DNA from: Piper betle
Lineage: Eukaryota; Streptophyta; Magnoliopsida; Piperales; Piperaceae
Direction: 5' to 3'
Length of the DNA: 64,000 bases
Assembly (NCBI GenBank): GCA_033002965.1
Contig: JAURVB010014578.1
Span: forward strand, 1 to 64,000
Part shown: positions 1 to 11,659 of the stretch, in pieces
Layout: each line of letters opens with the position of its first letter
Numbering within the stretch: the stretch's first letter is position 1
The notes under the pieces: model-generated
The model's input: only the letters and a program-made list of their open reading frames with translations
Told to the model about the DNA's origin: nothing
Database searches by the model: none
Translations under genes and position numbers: made by a program

Positions 1-543
1 CTATATATATGTAGGTGAGAAATGCGAAGGATGAAAGCTGTCGGGACTGCGGAGGAGCAGCACGGAACCGCGCACACATGTACCTGTCGCATGTAACGTA
101 TAATGAGGGTGTGTTATTGTTATGTAAACGATAATTTTGATGTGTTTGCTTGAGTGAATTACTTGTTATGAAACGAACTGATAAATATGAATGAGTAGGG
201 AGCCTTGGAGTACAGACTCGGCTCAGGTAAAAACGAATGAGATAATGGTTGAATGTTAGGGTAGATTATTATGTGTTACGGTATTTTTATAAAATAGTAT
301 ATATTTTCTTTTGGTTTTTTCATTTATTATTTTGTCTTGTCTTTGCTTGTACATCATAGCATGCATGTAGGACTACGTTAGAACCCACGCATCCCATCCA
401 TGCATTTCATGTTTGCATCTCCATCTTGAGACACCGAGGGCAGATCCGGGTCGGCTTAACCGAACCCAGTAGATTAGCGAACGGTTCGGTCGCCGGTGAC
501 ATTTTCGGGTCGGTTCACGGGTGAGCCGAAACGGGGTGTTACA
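1..543. mobile_element. 3' end of a Ty3/gypsy-type LTR (solo or truncated)
   Basis: The stretch is richer in GC than its surroundings and ends in 'ggggtgttaca' at 533-543, the terminal motif of many plant gypsy LTRs (TG...CA ends with a TGTTACA terminus). A TATA-like 'tttttataaaatag' lies near 284-297. Copia-type coding similarity begins directly at 544, so the LTR seems to have inserted into, or become joined to, the copia element that follows. The LTR 5' end is outside the window, so length and target-site duplication cannot be tested. Family assignment is inference from the terminus only. Confidence 0.55.
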
Positions 544-3500
544 GATACTTTCAAAATTGTGGGACTTGGAGATGTATATATAGTAACAAATATGGGTTAC
601 AAATTAGTGCTTAAAAATGTCAGATATATTCCAGATTTGAGGATGAGTTTGTTGTCAACTAGAATGCTTGATGATGAAGGATTTAGTTCACAATTTGCAC
701 AATGTGTGCAAAAACTTATGAAAGGCTCTATTGTTGTTGCAAAAAGAAGAATTGTTGTAGTTTGTACAAGACTGAGATGTGTCTAATTCAAGGAGTGGTT
801 AATATCTCATTATTTAATTCCACTGCTAATTTATGGTACCATTGATTAAGACACATGAGTGAGAAGGGACTAAAGACATTGAAGAAGATAAATCTCCTTT
901 CTAAGATGACATCACAATTAGTCATTGTGACCATTATTTAGTGGGGAAACAACATATGACATCCTTTACAAGCATAAGTACAAAGAAATCAAAAGTTCTT
1001 AAGTTTTTAAAAACTGAAGTGTGTAGCCCTATAGATGTAAAATCTCGTGGTGGTTATATTTATTTTTTTATTTTTATTGATGATACTTTTATGAAGGTGT
1101 GGGCTTATGATATGAAAAATAAAAGTGATGTTTTTGCATCTTTAAGAATTTTCACATATTGGTTGAAAGAGAAACTGGCAAGCTCTTAAAATGCCTTAAA
1201 AGTTATAATAGTGGTGAATATTGTTCTGTTAAGTTTGATGAATATTGTAGCAAGCATATAATTAGGCATGAGAAGATGGTTCCTTATACTCGCTAACATA
1301 ATGGAGTGGCCGAAAGAATGAATAAGACTGTCTCTAAGAGGATTAGAAGTATGTTGTCTTCAGCTCAATTTCCTAAAAGCTTCTGGGGTAAGGCCATTAA
1401 CACAACTTATGATTTGATTAATAGATCACCACACATGTCCTAGATAATGACATACTAGAAAGAGTTTGGAGTGACAAAAAGGTCAACTATTCTCATGTGA
1501 GAGTCTTTGGTTGTAAAGCCTTGGCTAAGCTTGACTCTAGAGTTGTGTAATGTATTTTTCTAGGATATAGTGATAATAAGTTTGGTTACAAACTTTTGGA
1601 TTTTAAGAATAAAAAACCGATTCGAAGTAGTGACATAGATTTCAGGAAGGATTAAATAGTTGAGGACTTTGGTAAGGAAGAAGTTCCTCAAACAAAATCT
1701 CACAAAAGCTTATAAAAGATAAAAGAACCTTCAACCTCAACTAGAAGTGAAAAGGAGGCTCAAAATGACACAATTATTCCCCCACCTAGTGATGATGAGG
1801 GTGAGGATGAGGTGACTGATGATATTTCTAATGAGTTTGTTCTTGATGTTGGATATGAACAAACAGATTCTGATCACAAGGAGCTAACTAATGTAAGGAG
1901 ATTAGCTCGTGAACTAGTTCTATCAATAAGATATCCATCATCAGAATCTCTGAAAATCACTGAATGTGGAGAACTAGAAAATTTTAGTGAGGTCAAAGCT
2001 CATGTAGAAAAGGAGAAGTGGTTGAAGGCATGCAAGATGAGATGAAATCTCTGTATGATAATCACACCTATGAGTTGGTGGATCTTCTTAAGGCAAAGGG
2101 AAAATTAAAGAATAAATAGGTCTATAGGATTAAAAATGAAGAAAACAACACACAGCCAAGGTACAAGGCAAGGTTGGTTGTGAAGGGCTTTGGACAAAAG
2201 AAAGATATTGATTTCAACGAAATTTTTCTCATGTTGTTAAAATGTCTTCTATTAGAATTGTTCTAGCTTTGGCTGCAAGTTTGAATTTGAGAGTTGAATA
2301 GTTAGATGTGAAGACGACCTTTCTTCATGGTAATTTTGAGGAGACCATATTCATGGAGCAAACATAATGTTTTAAAGTTAGAGGAAAAGATTAGATGGTG
2401 TGCTGACTCGTAAAGAGTTTGTATGGTTTGAAGCAAACTCCTAAAGAGTGATACAAAAAGTTTGATTCTTTTATGGAAAGTAATAGGTACAAGAAATTTG
2501 TTTCTTATCACTGTGTGTTCATCAATAGATTTGATGATATTGACTTTATTAATCTGTTGATTTATGTGGATGGCATATTGATTGTAGGGCATGATGGAGC
2601 CAAGGTTCCAAATTTAAAGAAGAACTTAAACAAATCCTTTGCAATAAAGGATTTGGGATCAGCATAGTAAATCTTTGGAATGTCTATTTGGTGTGATAGG
2701 GGAGCTAGAAAACTTTAGGTATCATAGGAAAGTACATAGAAAATGTGCTTGAAAAATTCAACGTAAAAGATGCAAAATCAATTGGAGTTCCACTTAGGGA
2801 TCACTTCAAGTTGAAAAAAGTAATTTGAGGGAAACAGATATGAAGGACATGACAAAGGTTCCTTATGCTTCTGTTGTTGGTAGTTTGATATATGCTATGG
2901 TTTGTACAAAGCCGGACATATTAATGTAGGAGGAACGGTTAGCAGATATTTAGCAAATCCAAGTAAAGAACATTTACAAACAGTTAAATGGATAATGAGG
3001 TACTTAAAAAGTACATCCAAAATGAGTTTGTATCTTGGAAATGATAAATTTTTGTTGGTTGGCTACACAGATGTAGACATATCAAGTGATTTGGAGAGAA
3101 GAATCTGGGTTTGTTGTTAATTTTGCTAACGAGGTTGTGTCTTGGCAATCTAGGTTGCAAAAGTGTGTTGTATTATCCATAATTAAAGCCAAATTTATTC
3201 CCACTACAGAAGCTTGCAAAGAGATGCTATAGACGAAGAAATTTTTGAATGAAATTGGTGTTAAACAGGAGAGATGCATTATACACTGTGATAGCTAGAG
3301 TACAATTTACCAAAATAAGAATTTAAGTTTTTATTCAAAGAGTAAACACATTGATGTGAGATATCACTATGTAAGAGATGTGTTGGAAAGTAAATCTTTT
3401 GAGCTAACAAAAATTTATACTAAAAGAAATATTTTAGACATGATGACTAAAGTTGTGTCAAATGAGAAATATAATTAGTGCAAGAATGAAGCATGCATGG
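544..3500 (+). pseudogene. Decayed Ty1/copia (TNT1-like) polyprotein
   Basis: Fragments of a copia polyprotein appear in the right order but with many stops and frameshifts. A protease/pre-integrase part with 'NVRYIPDLRMSLLST' lies at 544-786. A GAG-pre-integrase remnant ('VGKQHMTSF') lies near 930-970, and integrase near 980-1430 ('HNGVAERMNKT' at about 1300). Reverse transcriptase lies near 2280-2670 ('SLYGLKQTPKEW'), and RNase H with 'SKHIDVRYHYVRDVLE' near 3140-3470. The RT catalytic YVDD is YVDG (about 2563-2574), a further sign of inactivity. The 5' portion (gag, 5' LTR, PBS) is missing, cut by the gypsy-type LTR. This is clearly a pseudogene; nothing suggests domestication. Confidence 0.88.
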
Positions 3501-3540
3501 ATGGAGCTTCTCATGCCAACTAAAAGTATTTTATGAAGTC

Positions 3541-4090
3541 GGGAAGGGGAATTTTGTTGGGTTGTTCCACCCCCATAAATAGACAAAAGGCAACCCTAAT
3601 TTGGGCAAAAAACAAATCTTTTTTTAGAAAACGTGTTTCTATGTTGTGAGAGATATAAAAACAACGACATACATTTTTCTTTTTTGGTGTAGAGAAAAGG
3701 GCAATTAGAGGAGAAGGGAAAAATTGTGTGGATTAAAAAAATATGAATGTTTTGTTGAGATCCGCTTACGATCGTCAATTGTAACTCGCCTCTTCATTTG
3801 TGATTAATACAAATTGTGCTGAAATTATAATAAATTGGTATTAATGGAGTTTATTCTTCCGTGAAATTTTTTGTATCATTGATTCCTTCGAATGTGTCAA
3901 TTGGACAACTATACATATAGCCATTGATATGGAGTTGTGATATAGTAGATTTGCTCCGGCCATATGCTCCGTATATTTTCCCTAGATTTAGGGTTTTCAC
4001 AAAAATGGTGTTGTGCATATTGGTTGGTATTTTTTTTCGCGTAAAATTGATATGTCTATTATAATTAAAACTTCTGGTTTATTACGTGTT
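3541..4090 (+). repeat. Copia 3' LTR with preceding polypurine tract
   Basis: A purine tract 'gggaagggga' (3541-3550) precedes 'tgttggg' at about 3555, the usual PPT-LTR junction in TNT1-type copia elements. A TATA-like 'ataaatag' follows at 3575-3582. Downstream, 'cgatcgtcaattgtaac' (3769-3785) resembles the R/U5 region of such LTRs. The right boundary is uncertain because the 5' LTR is gone, so no comparison is possible; about 4090 is a guess. Confidence 0.55.
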
Positions 4091-5840
4091 GAAATAGGAA
4101 TTTAGGTGTATGGGTAATCCCATCGGCTTTTCTAGGAGGTTCTTCCGCTACTTTGCCTTTCCCTCTCACCATCACCGAGCATTTGGCAGCTCACAATCAG
4201 ACATGGGTCCAACCTTCACTAGAACAGCACTTTGAAGATCACTTGTCTTTTACTCTCAGATCTGGGTTACAATTTTTTCTGATCTTGATGCTGGTGAATT
4301 GCCCAGGAGAGCTGCGCTGCAACTTGTGTCATGGCCTTGAAAGAGAGAGAGATTCTTGATCCTTTTAATCAACCCAAATAATGGAAGGCAAGTGTGACCC
4401 AACAACCAAACATCCACTCATGTAAACCACAAGACAGAGTCATGGAACCCCACTTCCCTCATTATTTTTGTTATCATCCTCCATATGGGGAAGCCTTCTT
4501 TTGCCCTTCAAACTTCAAAGAACGATGTAAAATTGTTGTCAAAAGTGTAAACAGTACTTTGCTTGAGTACTAATTTTTGTGGGTTTTTTAAAATAAAAAA
4601 TTTGGTGGATTAAATTAAAATTCATTGGTTTCTTTAATGTATTTATATGCTTTGATTTGTGTGAATCATTTTAAAAAATCAATGGATTTAGGATTTAACA
4701 TATGAAACAAGGAGTATATGTATATGAGATAGCTATGAAACATGATCTCCCACCAAGTTATATACACTCTATAAATTGTCCCAATAGAGTATTACATATG
4801 ACAATTAAATAAAGAGGTGATAGAACATTAGTTTAACCATCAAGATCAGAATAAATACGTGGCAACACTTGTCATGTTTGTGGACTAAAATCATAAAAAA
4901 TGGTTTTTTAAGTCATTGTATGATATATATTACTTGTTCAATGACTTAACAAAAATCTATAAGCTTTTAGATGTACACAAGGACGACATAGATAATTTTT
5001 GTTAAAAAAATGAAGAAGAAGATAGAAATGATGTTCAAGTAGTATGGCTATTTGGCGATGAGTTTAATCAAATTATACAAAAAAGTTGGGTTAATCAAGT
5101 TATGAATTAACTCTCAAAAAATAAAGGCCTAACATCTGAAATAATAATATATAAAAATTTCATAGCATATACAATAGTTATAATTTAAATTACTAGATAA
5201 AATAATACCAAATTAAATTACATGGAAATATGCTTATAAATCAAAATTTACGTTTTATTATATTGAAAGGAAATACTTATAAATAAATTTTTTAAATAAT
5301 GAAAATAATACAAATTATTTTAAATTTTAAAATTCAAGCATATTCATTTTTTAATATACTCAGTTTTTAGCTAGGAGCTATTTTTCTTAAATAACTATTG
5401 GACTTAATATGAAAATAGTAATTAGGGATGGGTTCGGATGGGCTTAGGTCACATACGCATCAAATATGGCTATATTTATATTTTATTAAAAAATTATATC
5501 AATGTTATTTATTGTATCGATTTGAATCGGTCAAACCTATATCTGGTTAATATTCTACGTGATTAAATAATATAATATAAATAATATAAATTTTAATATA
5601 AAATAAAAAAATAAAAAAATTATTTTAAATATTTTAAAATCTAATTTTATAAAATATATATTTGAATTATATTATTTTAAATCCGTATTTGATTTAAATA
5701 TTTTTAAATATATTATATATCTAAAAAGTTCAAATTTAAATCAAATATTTTTAAATTTATTAACGGATCGAATTTACTGATAATTGAATATACACCACCA
5801 TTATTCTGGATAGTCATTATGTAATATAATTTTTTTATAT
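4091..5840. other. AT-rich intergenic DNA, no gene seen
   Basis: No supported coding exon was found; the longest open stretch (4153-4359) has no recognisable protein. Around 5430-5810 the base pattern ('ggatgggttcggatggg' at one side, 'aacggatcgaattta' further on) resembles decayed non-autonomous interspersed repeats common in plant genomes. No clean terminal inverted repeats or target duplication could be delimited. Confidence 0.5.
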
Positions 5841-5859
5841 TGACAAAGAGCAAGAGCCG

Positions 5860-7072
5860 AGGCTCCCATATCACCGGAGCTGCCGCCCTTCCCCTCCCCT
5901 GGCTCCTCCCACGTGCTCTCTCTCTCCGACCACCCTGGTAGATTCTCCCTGCATGAACAAAGATTTGTTTTTTACTGTCTATATTCTCCCAGCATGAGTA
6001 AAGATTTGATTTTTATGCATGCTACTCTACTATGTATATATACTGAACAATAGTGATAAGACAGATGGGTAGCCGGCCCTGTTCGTGCCGAACATCCTCA
6101 TTGTCGTGCCATTTGACAGTAGAATAATGGAGTTTAGTAGTGGTGGGGGATGTCTGGTTGCAGGGGGCTTTTTGTTTTCTTTGGACATGGTGTTGAACCT
6201 TTTATGGTAGTTTGACTGGATCTTGCTCAGTTGCACTGTCTGGGTTGGATGGTTTTGGTAGCTTGTGGCTGTGAGAGTGAAGAGATTTTATTGTGGGTGG
6301 TCTTGGAAGTTTTGATCTTGGTTTGTTTTTGGAAGATTTGACGGGTGCCCATTTGTTGGGTGTTGGTTTTTGGATGAGTTGGTGGGAAAGAATTAATCAG
6401 GGGGCTGATGAAGCTCTGAGGTTTTTGAATTCTATGTTCTTTTTTTTTTTTTGGTGATTTCTAATATGAAGTTGTTTGATTTCTTGGTCGTTGATTGAAT
6501 TCATCAACCTCTTGGTAATTTACGTTAGATCTGTCAACCCATTTGGCCTTGGAGATTGATTCATTCCTTTGGAAAGGGCGGTATAAGAGGCATACTTGTT
6601 TGGTGCTTTTGGGAAAAGGTATATGCTTTTGCTGCAAAGTTGAGGGATGAATTAGCAAGTTTGTTGTTCTTTTTCTTTGAGTTGCTTCATCTTTTGAGTA
6701 AAAAGAATAAATTATTTTAATTTTGCTATAGCTTTTTCATGATTTCTCTTCCATACGAAGAATATCCTACTACATCCCGGGTTTGAAGGTTTTACAAAGT
6801 TTAGGGGTATTAGGTAGTGCATGTTTGTCTCCTTTTTATCTCCCAAATTCCTATCCAAGGTTCTGAGTGTTTCTAAATTCTGGATTTTTTGGCAGTGGAG
6901 GATTTACTTTTTGTTTATTCTGTCTTTTCTTTGATGAAGTGCTATATGCTGGCAATGCTATTCATTGGGTAGTGTATGATTTGAGAATGGATGTAGATAT
7001 ATGGAGCTAATCTTTGTTAGACTTTTTGTAGGCTGATTGATTGGAAAATCGGAATTTGTTTGTTTTACAAAG
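5860..7072 (+). promoter_or_regulatory. 5' leader of the sugar transporter gene with a leader intron
   Basis: A CT-rich, GC-rich leader block (about 5860-5940, ending near 'gaccaccctg|gta') is followed by T-rich DNA typical of a plant leader intron. A good acceptor ('tttttgtag' ending at 7031) leaves a 41-nt second leader exon before the ATG at 7073. A G-box-like 'ccacgtg' lies in the first leader block (about 5909-5915). The transcription start and exact first donor are inferred, not shown. Confidence 0.5.
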
Positions 7073-10000
7073 ATGAAGGGAGCTGTTCTTGTTGCTATAG
7101 CTGCTTCCATTGGAAACATGCTGCAAGGCTGGGACAATGCAACTATTGCAGGTACTAGCCTTAATTAAGAAAGTTGCAATCATGTTGCATTACTTCAATC
7201 TTTAATGAAGTGAACCACTTTCTTTTCCATTTTTTATCATAAAAACAATTTAATGTAGTTTTCTCATACTAGAACATTGCAATTTGTGCTTCTTATTCGT
7301 GATGGCTAAACTTGAACTGGATTGTTTGCCGTTGATTGTTGCTGCAGGAGCTGTTCTCTACATTAAAAAAGAATTCAAGCTGGAGAGTGAACCTACTGTA
7401 GAAGGGTTGATAGTTGCCATGTCACTCATTGGAGCTACATTTATTACCACATGTTCAGGGGCCATATCTGATTGGCTGGGCCGTCGACCAATGTTGATAA
7501 TCTCCTCAATGCTCTACTTTGTCAGTGGTTTGTTTATGTTGTGGTCTCCCAATGTATATGTGCTTCTCTTGGGGAGACTTTTGGATGGATTTGGTATAGG
7601 ATTAGCTGTTACTCTTGTGCCTGTATACATATCTGAAACAGCTCCATCTGATATTAGAGGGTTGTTAAATACTTTGCCTCAGTTCACTGGGTCTGGTGGA
7701 ATGTTTCTATCCTATTGCATGGTTTTCGTAATGTCATTGACGGAGAGTCCAAGTTGGAGACTTATGCTTGGGGTCCTATCCATTCCCTCGCTTGTGTACT
7801 TTGTCTTGACTGTATTTTTTTTGCCAGAATCTCCACGCTGGCTTGTAAGCAAAGGGCAGATGCTGGAGGCAAAGCAGGTATTACAGAGACTACGCGGACA
7901 TGCAGATGTTTCAGGTCTGTTATAGATTTTTCTTGGAAAGGAATACAAATGAGGCTATTTTTAAGAGGCGTAGAATTGCAAAGTTTGTGTTAGAAAGACC
8001 AGAGAAAAGAAAAAGAAAAAGAAAAGAGATTTGACAACCTAATCAGCTAAACCTGCAGATAATAGGTATGTGCAGCCTGCTACTTTATTGAGTAAAAGTA
8101 GTGATTTACTATTCATACATGGTCTAGTCCAGCCATGACTGGTTCATAGTGGTTTACATTAACCCAAAATTGGACGTGGCTTTTCTGGTCAACAAAACTG
8201 AATGATGTTTCTTGAGAACCTTGCTTTTTGGAAACTATTCGTTCCAATGAAAAACTATGTTCCTTGCAAGAACTACATGAAAGTTATCTTAAATTTATCT
8301 GCATGATATAGTTCCAATGAAAAACTATGTTCCTTACAAGAACTACATGAAAGTTATCTTAAATTTATCTGCATGATATAGTTACAGTAAGTCTCTTTTA
8401 TCATGACCTTCATTACCACCACCATTATTGTCCTGTCATTGTTAGATTCTTGATTGGTACATCTCCCGTGAATTCACCTTGGTTGCCTTTCTAAGCCTAG
8501 CTTATGGAAGAACTCGTCTTAGTATTATCCGTAGTTCTGAAGATATTAGAAAAATTAATGCTTGGTAAAAATTGCTTGAAGGTGTATGTTTTGGTTGGAG
8601 GCTTCTAATTAACGTGCTATATTGTAGGAGAAATGGCTCTTCTTGTTGAGGGCCTGGGAGTGGGAGGTGAGACAACTATTGAAGAGTACATAATAGGTCC
8701 TGCAGATGGAATGGCTGATGATGAGGATGCTGCTAATAAGGAGAAGATCAAGCTATATGGCCCTGAAGAGGGTATGTCATGGGTCGCCAGACCTGTAACT
8801 GGACAAAGTGTTCTTAGTCTTGTGTCTCGCCATGGGAGCATGGACAGTCGAAGCATGTCCCTTATGGATCCTATGGTCACACTTTTTGGCAGTGTCCATG
8901 AGAAGCTTCCTGAAATGGGAAGCATGCGTAATGCTCTCTTTCCAAATTTTGGAAGCATGTTTAGTGTGGCAGGGCAAAATAAGCCAGAAGATTGGGACGA
9001 GGAGAGCCTCCAAAGAGAAGGTGAAGATTATCACTCTGATGGTGTTGGTGCTGAATCTGATGATAATTTGCACAGCCCGCTTTTATCCCGTCAAGCAACT
9101 AGCATGGAAGGGAAGGATCTCATGCCAACATCTCATGGTAGTGCTCTTAGCATGAGAAGAAATAGCAGTCTTATGCAAGGAAATGGAGAAGCTGTTAGTA
9201 GCATGGGCATTGGAGGTGGCTGGCAGCTGGCTTGGAAGTGGTCAGAGAGAAGGAGAAAGTGGGAAAGAAGGAGGATTCAAGAGGATTTATTTGCACCAGG
9301 AAGGTGGCAATGTGTCGAGGAGAGGATCAATAGTTTCTATTCCTCCAATTGATGAGCCTGTGGAGGGTGAGTTAATACAGGCTGCTGCTTTGGTGAGTCA
9401 ACCGGCTCTTTATTCCAAGGAGCTCCTGCAGCAGAATGCGGTGGGTCCTGCCATGGTTCACCCATCTGAAACAGCTACAAAAGGACCAAAGTGGAAGGAC
9501 CTCTTGGAGCCGGGAGTGAAGCATGCTTTAATTGTTGGAATAGGAATTCAGATTCTCCAGCAGGCATGTAGTCTATTTCTTTGTCTTGTTTTAAACGTTT
9601 TAAGTTGAACTCTCCTCTGATAGCAAGCATGTGATATTGTGATTTTTTTCAAGATAAATTTAAACAAAGGAACATAGTAACAAATTTATGTTATATAAAC
9701 TGAAACAAGTATCTATCTGCCGTCCGCTCGTTTTCCTTTGAAGTTGCTACAAATTTGCATTGATTAGCTGATTTGGTGTTTTGATTTTTTGGGTTTTCTT
9801 TTTACTACGTTAGTCTGTAGGAGTAAATATTTTCCTTCATTGACAGTTAGACAGTGCCATTTTTTAAAAATGACGGTCTACAAGTCTGTGTCTCTATGTC
9901 ATTCCTATGGTGCAACCATTTGTCTGCAATGGTTAGTTTAGGCCTAGGGGAAGCATTAAAGACGATGATGATTCTATTAGGAATGAACTGGTTGTGGCTG

Positions 10001-11115
10001 ATAGGAAGCTGCATGACTGTATTAGAGGACTCTTATGGTACTCATGGTACTAATCCTAGTTTCTCTCTTTTGTGTTTTGCAGTTTTCTGGCATAAATGGT
10101 GTTCTTTACTACACCCCTCAGATCCTTGAGCAAGCTGGTGTTGGAGTTCTTCTTTCAAACATGGGCATTAGCTCGACTTCTGCTTCACTTCTGATAAGTT
10201 CTGCCACAACCTTTTTGATGCTGCCATGTATTGCTGTTGCCATGAGATTAATGGACATATCTGGCAGAAGGTATGATAGTCTTTGTCTTAGCAACTTATG
10301 CAGGACAATAAAGATGTGCTTACTCAAATGAAAAGAAAATTATAGATTTGTTTTCTTAGTCTTATATTATTATTTCCATCCATTTTATCTCGTACTGTTT
10401 TAACAATCTAAACTCAAGCTCAGAAGTAACTAGCTTTATGCAATCACTACGGTAGGCAGATTGTCAATCCTCTTGGGTTAAGTTTTGTGGTTATTTTTAT
10501 GGCCTACACTTTAAGTAAGACAAGGTATCAATGGATTGTAGTTATTTTTAGGTACCTACTCTTTAAGTAAGACAATATGCAAACACCCGTAGTCGTAGCC
10601 TTTGTTTTGACATAATCTTCTGTTGTGTTCCAAAAAATAATTCACTCCATTGAGTTGTTTCTTTCCATGGCAGGTGGCTACTTCTTGCAACGCTTCCTGT
10701 TCTAATAGGGTCGCTTATTATCCTAGTGATTTCAAATGTAGTGAGGATGGGATCTGTTCTACATGCTGTGGTCTCCACCAGTAGTGTTGTGGTGTATTTT
10801 TGCTGCTTCGTCATGGGCTTCGGCCCCATTCCAAACATCCTTTGCTCAGAGATCTTTCCTACAAGTGTTCGTGGAGTCTGCATTGCCATTTGTGGCTTGA
10901 CATTTTGGATCTGTGACATCATTGTCACATATTCTTTACCTGTCATGCTCACTTCCATTGGTCTAACTGGTGTTTTTTCAATATATGCTGTGGTTTGCTG
11001 TATCTCCTGGTTGTTTGTGTTTCTAAAGGTCCCAGAAACAAAGGGAATGCCTTTGGAAGTTATAACAGAGTTCTTCGCTGTCGGGGCAAAGCAGCGGGCT
11101 GCGGCGAAAGACTGA
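7073..11115 (+). CDS. TST2: Tonoplast sugar transporter, TST2/MSSP2 type (frame broken once)
   Basis: This gene encodes a major-facilitator sugar/proton antiporter that loads glucose and sucrose into the vacuole. Exons are 7073-7151, 7348-7914, 8628-9563, 10083-10270 and 10674-11115; phases join correctly and would give about 737 aa once the frame is restored. The N-terminal half has six membrane segments with 'SDWLGRRPM' and 'PESPRWL'. The long hydrophilic central loop (about aa 216-510, Ser/Gly/Glu-rich, 'FKRIYLHQEGG') is diagnostic of the TST family. The C-terminal half starts at 'FSGINGVLYYTPQI' and ends with 'PETKGMPLEVI'. Oddities: exon 3 lacks 2 nt in a (GA)n run at 9244-9253, so the downstream loop is out of frame, and intron 3 has a GC donor (9564). 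TST2 versus TST1/3 rests on recalled similarity. Alternative to consensus error: a recent null allele. Confidence 0.92.
8241..8380. repeat. 70-bp tandem duplication in TST2 intron 2
   Basis: Two head-to-tail copies (8241-8310 and 8311-8380) begin 'gttccaatgaaaaactatg' and differ at only one base that I can see (ttGcaag versus ttAcaag). The near identity implies a recent duplication. It lies wholly inside the intron, away from splice sites. Confidence 0.95.
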
Positions 11116-11659
11116 TTCCTCCTGAGGGAATTATTATTTGTATCAACTTGGTGTCTGGGAATGTCAGCCATATGGTTGATATTATTCCAAGGAGGAACTT
11201 GTTTTTCATGGAGTTCACCAACAGAGCCCCATGGTGATCAGGTCAGGGAAGAAGAGGGTAATGCAGATTGGCAAAGAAGAAGATTTGACACTTGTGGAGA
11301 GAAAATATCATCAATTTTATGTTGTAAACTAGTATGGTTCTGTAAAACATTAAATGTCGGTAATTTATCAAACTTATTGTTGTCAATATGAATCAACAAT
11401 AAAATTTTTCCCTTGGGGATGATGGAGATCCCTGAAGCTTAAAATTTTAAATTCTGCAAATTTTCATGCATAAGGAACATCATCCATGGTTTATAATTTC
11501 TCATCACAACATAAAAAAGAGCTAAATCCAAAGAAACTCTACTCCTATGGAGTTTCATAGCTTACATGAATCACTCCACAAAATGAGGAAAATAAAAAAT
11601 CAAAGCTGTAGTGAAGAGGGCGGTAATTGTGATAGGTGTAGCATTTTTTCTCATCGCCA

